Shown piece after piece: positions 57,146 to 64,000 of a stretch of 64,000 nucleotides of DNA. Under the pieces are notes generated by a model. The model saw only the letters and a program-made list of their open reading frames with translations. It did not search any database and was not told where the DNA came from. The first letter of the stretch is position 1. Each line of letters begins with the position of its first letter. Origin of the DNA: Annulohypoxylon bovei var. microspora (Eukaryota > Ascomycota > Sordariomycetes > Xylariales > Hypoxylaceae); assembly GCA_022836615.1 (NCBI GenBank), contig MU405271.1:1-64000 (forward strand), read 5' to 3'. Both the position numbers and the translations under genes were made by a program.

Positions 57146-58659
57146 ATGTCTGCAATAATACCCATCATAACGTTTAAGGCGGGCATATGTGATATTGATG
57201 TATGTATATTCCCTTCTCAGCTCTGTTGATCTTGGGAAGTCAAACGCTAATAGCAACACCAGCACTCCGACAGACCTTACAAGGTCAAGGCTTCACCGAA
57301 GCCTGGTTACATCTACCTCTACTCTGAAGATGGTAAGTGTTGGTTACTGGTATTCGCTAATGACACCTAATTGTTAATATGCTATAGAACTACTTCACTT
57401 CTGCTGGCGCGAACGAAGCGCTCCCGCTGATGCTCCCGACGTAGATCTCGTAATGGTCCCTACTGATGGACACTTCGTCCCTTACGACCCAAAGTCTCAA
57501 CCGCACCAAGCTGTCAAGCCGAACGGCCGCGTCTTCATCCTCAAGTTCCTCTCCTCGTCCCAGCGTCACCTGTTCTATCTACAGTCGAAGCCCCAAGGTA
57601 GGACCGGGGACCCTCGTTGGTTTAGCCCTCGCGACCTGAAGATCGGAGAGATCGTCGACAAGCTCTTGCAGGGCGAGGATGTAAATGTCGCGCGCGAACT
57701 CGCTTCCATCAATAATAGCGACAACGACGACCGACGCGGGGACGACAATGACGAGACTATGGAGGACGTCGAGGGCCAAGGCGACTCTAGCGAACCTCGC
57801 GGAGGCAGTGGAGGTGCTGGCGCGGGCGCGACTGGCGGCGACGTGCGGGAAGAAGGAGAGGGTGCGCGCGAGGGCGGTGCCGACGGAGCTCGAGCGTAGG
57901 TTTAATCCCTTATTCTTCGTTCACGGCGTTTCTGGGAGAGGATTGGGATGAGATTATTGCATACACTTGACAAAACAAATACCAGGCAAAACGCTCAGGG
58001 GTCTTCGGGCCGCTGAGCTGCCATGTAGTACTACTAGATATGAAAGTCTCAAGAGAAAAGAAGTTTCTCCGTTTCATTGCTTTGGACCTTATCTGAACAA
58101 GTGAATCAAGTGCTGACGTGATGTTAGTGCTGCCGGAGACTCAACCGATGCTGCTACAGCAGTAAGAAACTTCCTAAATTCGTTACAAGGAGGAGGTGCC
58201 GGGGCGAACCAAGGGGAAGGAAAGCTGTATCCGCTTCTGTCGGATCTTCTCACGCCGCCTGTCACCGTTCCCATGGCCCGAATGGCTTTGGAGGAGCAGG
58301 TGGACGATCTACTTAGCTTCTTGCCGCCTTCGGTCCTCGTACTCTCCCAACAAGCCGACCAAGGAGACTCTACGGCAGAACCCACCGCCGCGGCGATCCA
58401 AGCCGCCAAGGAAGCGATGAGCCTCGGCCAAAAGAAGGCGCTGCTAGAGAAGGTCCTGCGAAGCCCGCAGTTCCACCAAAGCCTGTCTAGCTTGACGATG
58501 GCGATCCGAGACGGCGGCTTACCGAGCATCGCGGACGCGCTCTCCATCAAGGTCCAAAACGGGGGATACCTGAGAGGAAGCCAGATGCCGCTAGGTGGTG
58601 GGGATGCTGTCGAGGCTTTTGTCGAGGGCGTCAAGAAGAGCGTCCAGGAGAAGCAGTAG
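57146..58659 (+). CDS. rpn13: 26S proteasome ubiquitin receptor Rpn13
   Basis: Four exons, 57146-57199, 57263-57332, 57388-57895 and 58128-58659, give 387 aa. The third intron is 232 nt, long for this window. The N-terminal Pru domain (about 5-115) has ITFKAG, PGYIYLYSEDELLHFCWRER, VMVPTDGHFVPY and SSSQRHLFYLQSK. A Gly/Glu/Asp-rich linker follows. The C-terminal DEUBAD-like domain starts with LYPLLSDLLTPPVTVPMARM and ends GYLRGSQMPLGGGDAVEAFVEGV. Rpn13 binds ubiquitin and Rpn2 through Pru and recruits the deubiquitinase UCH37 through its C-terminus; here both domains are present, unlike budding yeast Rpn13. Confidence 0.92.
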
Positions 58660-59090
58660 ATAAGACTTACCTAGCCTCTAGGATGGAAACGGAGGATTGG
58701 TAGCCAATAGATGCACATACATGCTTCTTGGTGTGTAGAGTTAATCCACCGTTCTCCTATATTTTGGATTGTCTGTCCTAATATCACGGCAGGACTCTTA
58801 AGTCACGAATACAGAAACAACCATTGGGATCGGATACGCTTTTCCACCATTCGCGCAGATAATTCCACGAGAAGCTACATGACAAAGTATAATTGTAATG
58901 ATTTTTGCAAGTGCTCATAGTATTAAACATATTAGTCTAGGGAACGTGAAGAACGCAATTATATCCCCCCAATTAACGCTACGTACTCCCCTTTCCCCCT
59001 TTCGCCTTCTCCTCTCGCTTCGCTACTCAGGCGAACGGCCCAAGTTGGTATGTAGGTATGTATGTATGTATGCCACGTAGATAATCCCAT
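58660..59090. other. Intergenic between convergent genes
   Basis: 3' flanks of rpn13 (+) and the small orphan (-). A GTAT/GGTAT microsatellite lies at about 59048-59075. Confidence 0.55.
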
Positions 59091-59537
59091 TCAGCGGTAC
59101 CAGCAGAGCTTCCTCCTCAAAACATCGTCCTCCTCGGCGATCCGGGCCTGGCGGGCCTCCTCGAGGATCTCGTCCTCGCTCTTGATGCGGATGGGGGTCT
59201 CGCAGCCGCGCAGGCCGATGAAGCGGCCGATGCGGCGGCGCTTCTCCTCGAGCGGCATCTCCGAGCTCCACGCGATCGGGCACGGGTAGTGGAAGGTCCA
59301 GCGGCAGGGCGTCCGCTGGTGGTAGAAGTGCGCCAGCTCCTCCAGCTGCGAGTCCGTGAGCAGCCAGAAGTTCAGCAGCGTGCCCGGGAACGACGGGTGG
59401 ATCTCGCCCGTCGTCAGCTGCACGAGCGGCGCGAGCGGCAGCGCCATCTGGCCCAGCTTCTCGCGGAAGGCGGCGTTCTTGGCGGCGCGCCGGTCCGAGA
59501 GCACCGGCGCTTTCTGGTCGTGCGTTTGGTTCTGCAT
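59091..59537 (-). CDS. Small conserved fungal protein, function unknown
   Basis: A single exon on the minus strand from ATG 59537, 148 aa; the open frame upstream has no other ATG. The region is markedly GC-rich compared with its surroundings, so a long competing frame exists on the same strand (59023-59637) and others on the plus strand; the chosen frame has normal amino-acid composition. Landmarks are FREKLGQMALPLAPLVQLTTGEIHP, FPGTLLNFWLL, ELAHFYHQ and CRWTFHYPCPIAW, followed by a charged C-terminal helix (SEDEILEEARQARIAEEDD). I do not recognise a family name. Trp/His/Tyr-rich packing suggests a compact helical protein. No signal peptide or membrane segment. Confidence 0.7.
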   Translation of the reverse strand: MQNQTHDQKAPVLSDRRAAKNAAFREKLGQMALPLAPLVQLTTGEIHPSFPGTLLNFWLLTDSQLEELAHFYHQRTPCRWTFHYPCPIAWSSEMPLEEKRRRIGRFIGLRGCETPIRIKSEDEILEEARQARIAEEDDVLRRKLCWYR

Positions 59538-60349
59538 GGCGGCTAGACGGTCGGGGGGTTTTGGTGATGGCTGTGCGATCTGATATGGTGGTGGCGTCCG
59601 TTTCGTGTGTGGTTGGATCAAGAGAAGGCGAACTCAAAATTCAAAATTCTTATGTGTTTTGCTGGATATTCTCTTCGGGGTGTGGGGAGGTTTAAAGCGT
59701 TTTGCAAGTCAAGGAGATGATAGTGAAAATGCGAGTGAATGAATGAATGGCTTTGGTTCCAAATGGGAAGCAATAAATAATGAGTGAAGGCTTGTACGTG
59801 AACCGATCTTGTTCGCTCCTTTTTATTAATATAATTTTTTTGCTCTTAATTGGCCTTAGACGATTGTGTCTAGCCGCCAGCAGCTATGAGATGAATGGTA
59901 TTTATAAGATAGGACGTTAGGAGAGAAACGAGCACTTGGAATTCTATACTTAACTATGATAGCTGCTGGGATAGAGGACGCGAGAGTCGAACCGCAGCTT
60001 CGAGGGCGGGCTGAGGTTTCTTCTTGTAGTTACGAGGATTGCAGCGTCGCTCTTTGTCTGGTGGTCGACGTTCCTGAACGGTATAGTCCCAACTGCAGAT
60101 TCTTTGTTCCCTAGCGCCGTCATGGGTTTAAACGCAGCTTTTGTCTCAGACTTTCAAGGTCTTTCATATATGAACAGATCCCAAAGACACATTAGAAAAT
60201 CTGTGAATGGGAATTAGCTAGCAAACTGTTGTTCCATTCTGCTTACAACCGTCATTGTGTCAAAATAAACCCCCCCGGCTACACCAGAACAAACACAAGG
60301 CTATTTTTATGACTCTTCTTCGACGGCCCGAGTTTGCATGTCCTTTTCT
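59538..60349. other. Intergenic: upstream of small orphan and 3' flank of orc3
   Basis: Both neighbours are on the minus strand, so this holds the promoter of the 59537 gene and the 3' end of orc3. No coding signal. The sequence near 59990 resembles a tRNA B box on the minus strand but no cloverleaf could be folded. Confidence 0.55.
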
Positions 60350-62756
60350 TTAAAGTCCTTTCCAAGCCAATTTTGCAATGTGATCCGCCTTTTTCCTGCT
60401 CTGCTTGACAAAGCCCATAGCCCTCATTTCGGCCAACCCACGATAAAACAAAACAAGCGCGGCCCGCTCCTCCAGCCCCTCTTCATTTTCCTCGCCGACA
60501 ATCGCGTAATAAGCAGACCAGAGATCGGCAACGTTGATGAGTGAACCAGTCTCAGAGTAGAGCTGATATAAAATGGAGGTTGTCGGGAAGGACGGGATAG
60601 CACTGTCTCCCTTTGTCTCACAGCACGAACAATTGAGGTAGTCGTGGGGCCGTGATAGTGCTCGCTCAACTACTCCTCGTGGCCGCGGGATAAACACATC
60701 CTTATAGGGCGCCTTTGAATCAAAGAACCAGAGTTCACTGAAGAGCAAGTCCTTTGCGTTGTCGCATCGAAGCATCTCTTCCAAGTGTCCTACAAGCTTG
60801 TCCATCAAGTCGGTATAGGATTTATCTTCTTTCGTGAGAGCCGCCGTGTCATGGCTGAGCTGGACTTTCTGGGCAATCACGGTAGTTCTTAACACTTTGG
60901 TTTGCCCGCTGTATTTGCTCCGGAGAACATTGCCTTTGTCTTCGGCGTCGGCTTGCAAGGCTTTCACCTCGGCTAACATGTTGGTGAGTAGCGAAACTGA
61001 CTCTTCGGTTTCATCAACCCACGGATCTAAACTAAGGCTTAGGTCACCATTCTTGATATCATCTAATACCTGACCTAGAAACGTTTCAGTATCGACGGGC
61101 TGCGCCCGCTTTATCGAATCTGTAAACTCAGTGATTTGGTCGGAGTCGATTCCGCGAGAAATAGCATCCAAATAGAGCCTCGTGAAATCGGTAGACAAAC
61201 TCTTGCTAGCGGTCAAGATTTTTAGCTTGCGTAAAAAATTCAGTGACCACCGACCAGAGTCCCGAAGAGAGCCTTGAAGAAGTGTCTTCAGGTGTTGATC
61301 GTCATCAAGAAGTAACCTGGCCTGCTCTACTTCACCATTTTCGATGGCTGTTTCTACAGATCGGCGAAAAGATGGTAAAAACCGCACTGCTTCCAAATGT
61401 TCCTCCTGAAGCATTTCGGTCTCGATGCCGTCGGATAAGAAGACCGTCAAGGGATTTGCGTAGAAGTGGCACATGTAAGCGTACTAGAATTGTTAATATA
61501 CACAAATTTCTATACGAACGTTTAACTTACTTTTAAGGAATTCACGAATACCGGTATGCTCGATACTTGATCTCGCTGGCGATCTAATAGGCTGTACACG
61601 AGGGAAGAACCTAGGCGCAATGGAACCTCGGAGTGCGCGATAGCCGCCTTGAAAATCTTATCAATAATTGACGTCGATTGCTCAACGTCGAATTGATCTC
61701 CATAGAGACATTGACAAGTGGATTTGAGGAGACGCGCCTGGAACAGCTCTACGGAAGTAGCTACTCCAAAAAGCAGTGCAAATGGGATCCGGTCGAGCCA
61801 GGAGCTGAATGATTACTTAGTAGTGAAATGTAGTGAGATGTGAGGGAGGATGATGGGTGTACCAACCTGAAAAGCGGGATTAGATCCGACAACAGACCGC
61901 TTTCAAAGGCTTCACTATCTTGAAAGGCAATAGTGATGTGGCGCCGAGGATTAGACTTGAGGTGGGCATAGAGAGCCTCAAGGTCATAGTTTAGATATTT
62001 GCGGCCCTGAGACGTTGGTTAAAACAGATTATACCTACGATTGATGCAAGACTTCAACTTACATCTTTGCCCGCAGCTAATTGTAAGTCATCTTCATCAT
62101 CCGTTTCTCTCGCCGTGACATCATGTATAATCTTTTTCAAGACGGCCTTTAAGTTAGATGCGTCACCAGACCTCAATCGAACTACCTTTGCATCAACTTG
62201 ATGTTGCAGCGATTCTGAGAGCTGCTCAAATAAGAGGTCTTGAGATGCTAAGTTGGGACCAGTGATAATGAAGGCGGATGGAATTTTGCCTGTGGATGCA
62301 TGATCAGGAGTTGATCGTAGGAATGAAGTGACTTCATCTAACGTAGACTGATTTGTCATTCGAAGTATGCGCTACACCCGGTTGTAAGCCACTGTTCTTT
62401 GATATTGGCAATTGTGAATAACACTAGGGAACTAACTTGAATCCTTTCGTCAATCCGAGACCAGGATTTCTCAAATAACTGCTGGCGAAGACGAACACAG
62501 CGTTCATCTTCAGAACCGCCAAAAAGAGGCTGAAAAGTTAACCAGGCATCGGTGTCTTCGGCGTCTGGTTTGCTATGTTTCTTTGACACTTTCCTCCGTT
62601 TAGTAGGTCGACTTGCCCCTTCAGTCTCTTCTAAGGGGTCAAAGACATAGGCGGCCTTGTAATCATTAGTACGGACTTAATACGCTTCAATGAAGGAATT
62701 TATACCTGATGCTGTTTCTCTTCGTATGTCTCTTTGAGGGACTCATCGATAGCCAT
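60350..62756 (-). CDS. orc3: Origin recognition complex subunit 3
   Basis: Six exons on the minus strand, 62756-62706, 62655-62437, 62371-62063, 62006-61867, 61804-61531 and 61483-60350, give 708 aa with the frame kept at every junction. The N-terminus has AYVFDP, a basic KRRKVSKKHSK patch and the SWSRIDERIQ segment. An AAA-like fold follows with IPSAFIITGPN (no complete Walker A, as normal for Orc3) and ITIAFQDSEAFESGLLSDLI. The C-terminal winged-helix region ends in FYRGLAEMRAMGFVKQSRKKADHIAKLAWKG, a strong Orc3 signature. Orc3 is a structural subunit of the complex that marks replication origins and loads MCM. It is divergent from the following gene. Confidence 0.9.
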
Positions 62757-63305
62757 AGTGAGATACTACTTTAGTCATACAGTCCAGTAGCTCTCTTGCT
62801 ATTGTACGCGTCTTGATATGTAAATGAAGGTGACTGGGTGATTTAGACAGGCAGGACAGGGTCCTTTCTAGCGTTGTCGATCCCTGCTAAACCCCTTGTC
62901 GTTTCTGTATCTAATTAAGGTTATATCCGTATAATGGGACCACTCAAGTACCAAATACTTGGATTATTCAATTCTACATAACCTACAATATGTATGTGGA
63001 TATCTTAAGACTGACATCAATTGTTGTTTAGTTAAAGTCAACACATAGGTCCATAGGTACCTATTTAGATGAAATTACAGTCTTATACATATAAAAGTGC
63101 AATTGAAACTTAATAGTGTTTAAAGTTCTAGTGGGGCTGAGCGAGGGAAGTCGGGACTCGGGACGCGCTAAACGCGCTAACGGTGGTATCAGGCTTATCG
63201 GTCTTGAAATTTTTAATTTAAATCAAAAGATTCTGGTTTCTCAACAGCGAATTGCCGCCCACGCATTCAGGAATACGGCATGATATATTAGTCGACTGTA
63301 TAGTC
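62757..63305. other. Divergent promoter region
   Basis: Shared by orc3 (-) and the partial gene at 63306 (+). ATAGGTACCTATTTAG near 63055 is another palindromic GGTACC copy. No coding signal. Confidence 0.55.
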
Positions 63306-64000
63306 ATGCCCCCGAGGACGCTTATTGTCGAAGGCTTTATTTGTAGGTCCTGTCTATCGAATTTACGGAAGAAGCAAACCCCTATAGCACTATGGGCGCT
63401 TCGGCGCTCTTCGCAAGCCACCCGACCCCTCTCCTCAGCTTCCCAATCCCATCTATCGCAAAGCGAGCAGGAAATCGAGCGCCAGAAAACTCTAGAGGCC
63501 TTGGGTCTTTCGAAAAAGAGCAATGATAATGGATTATCAGTCAAATATTTTGAGCAAGGAAAGGAGGGGAAGCTGCGTCGTCTGAAAGACAACGATGAAT
63601 TTAGCCAGTCACTGATGGACCCAGACGGTAAAACCGATTCACGCTTAAAACAAATGGAGGAACAGTTAGAACAAGCAACCCAATTTACTAAAATCGTTGA
63701 GGATATCTGGGGAAAACAAGGCGCCGAGAAGTTACGAAAACGAGCTGTCTCCCAAGATGAAACTCCACACAAGCCCTCACTGCTATTACCTGAGGAGGAG
63801 GACTGGTCGACTCCACAAGAACGAACACATATCATCCAGTTGAATAATATGATACGAACTGTTGGTATGAAATCTCGCGGTGGGGTTGTAAATCAGAAGC
63901 GGATCAGTTCGTTATGGAGATACTATTCTGCCGCGCGGATAGCTTTAGGGAAGAAACCAGAGTCGGTTCACGGAGACATATGGGACCTCCTCTGGCAGAT
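63306..64000 (+). CDS. Probable mitochondrial protein, partial (runs off window)
   Basis: A frame open from ATG 63306 to the window end, at least 231 codons with no stop. The N-terminus (MPPRTLIVEGF, then RSCLSNLRKK, WALRRSSQATR) is rich in Arg and Ser and poor in acids, like a mitochondrial presequence. A charged helical stretch follows (EQGKEGKLRRLKDNDEFSQ, KQMEEQLEQATQF). Near the edge WRYYSAARIALGKKP and IWDLLWQ resemble the start of helical-repeat regions of fungal mitochondrial pentatricopeptide-type RNA-binding or assembly factors. The diagnostic repeats would lie beyond the edge, so the function is uncertain. An antisense frame at 63218-63835 is a shadow. Confidence 0.65.
   Translation, partial: MPPRTLIVEGFICRSCLSNLRKKQTPIALWALRRSSQATRPLSSASQSHLSQSEQEIERQKTLEALGLSKKSNDNGLSVKYFEQGKEGKLRRLKDNDEFSQSLMDPDGKTDSRLKQMEEQLEQATQFTKIVEDIWGKQGAEKLRKRAVSQDETPHKPSLLLPEEEDWSTPQERTHIIQLNNMIRTVGMKSRGGVVNQKRISSLWRYYSAARIALGKKPESVHGDIWDLLWQ

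Noticed and set aside
59023..59637. 204-codon minus-strand frame overlapping the small orphan
   Set aside because: Ala/Arg/Pro/Asp-rich composition typical of a shifted frame in GC-rich DNA; the 148-aa frame has normal composition and hydrophobic patterning.
63218..63835. 205-codon minus-strand frame at the right edge
   Set aside because: It has a Ser/Cys/Arg-rich composition and lies antisense to a better plus-strand frame with a presequence that stays open to the window end.

Overview
This window is nuclear DNA of a filamentous ascomycete (Pezizomycotina, most likely a Sordariomycete). The evidence is short 50-80 bp GT-AG introns in almost every gene, typical fungal housekeeping genes (lrg1, orc3, prp5, gos1, atp10, ERG26-type dehydrogenase, filamentous-fungal zinc-finger regulator), and an AT-rich block with the signature of repeat-induced point mutation (RIP). 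No bacterial, plasmid or CRISPR features are present. All exon coordinates below were worked out by eye from splice sites and reading-frame continuity.

Layout. 1-8270 is a RIP-degraded, gene-free AT-rich isochore. It holds a dead Ty3/gypsy retrotransposon on the minus strand (LTR pair about 1005-1316 and 6357-6670, with reverse transcriptase and integrase remnants), a perfect 52-bp inverted repeat at the left edge, a near-palindrome, and a stack of AT minisatellites. The composition switches sharply to normal at about 8270. From 8589 to 64000 there are 21 protein genes. In order they are: a membrane-anchored alpha/beta hydrolase (-), an orphan with an in-frame amber stop (-), a GC-rich orphan (+), a UBE2Z-like E2 with two UBC domains (-), a sterol C-4 carboxylate dehydrogenase-like gene (+), the LIM/RhoGAP lrg1 (-), an orphan (+), a mitochondrial HMG-box protein (-), prp5 (+), a small probably myristoylated protein (-), a ZafA/Zap1-like regulator (+), rpl35 (-), gos1 (+), atp10 (-), branched-chain ketoacid dehydrogenase E2 (+), gluconokinase (-), dipeptidyl peptidase III (+), rpl6 (-), rpn13 (+), a small orphan (-), orc3 (-), and a probable mitochondrial protein cut by the right edge (+). 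About half of the genes sit in divergent pairs sharing 0.45-1 kb promoter regions.

The genes do not form a biosynthetic or defence cluster. They are ordinary eukaryotic functions: splicing, translation, proteasome, replication origin, Golgi SNARE, mitochondrial assembly and catabolism. I found no convincing new multi-gene system. The best leads are the in-frame stop in the 11321-12679 gene, the palindromic and tandem-repeat stack bordering the RIP block, upstream ORFs before the zinc-finger regulator, a probable alternative mitochondrial start in DPP III, and a scaffold gap whose flanks are the same sequence assembled twice.
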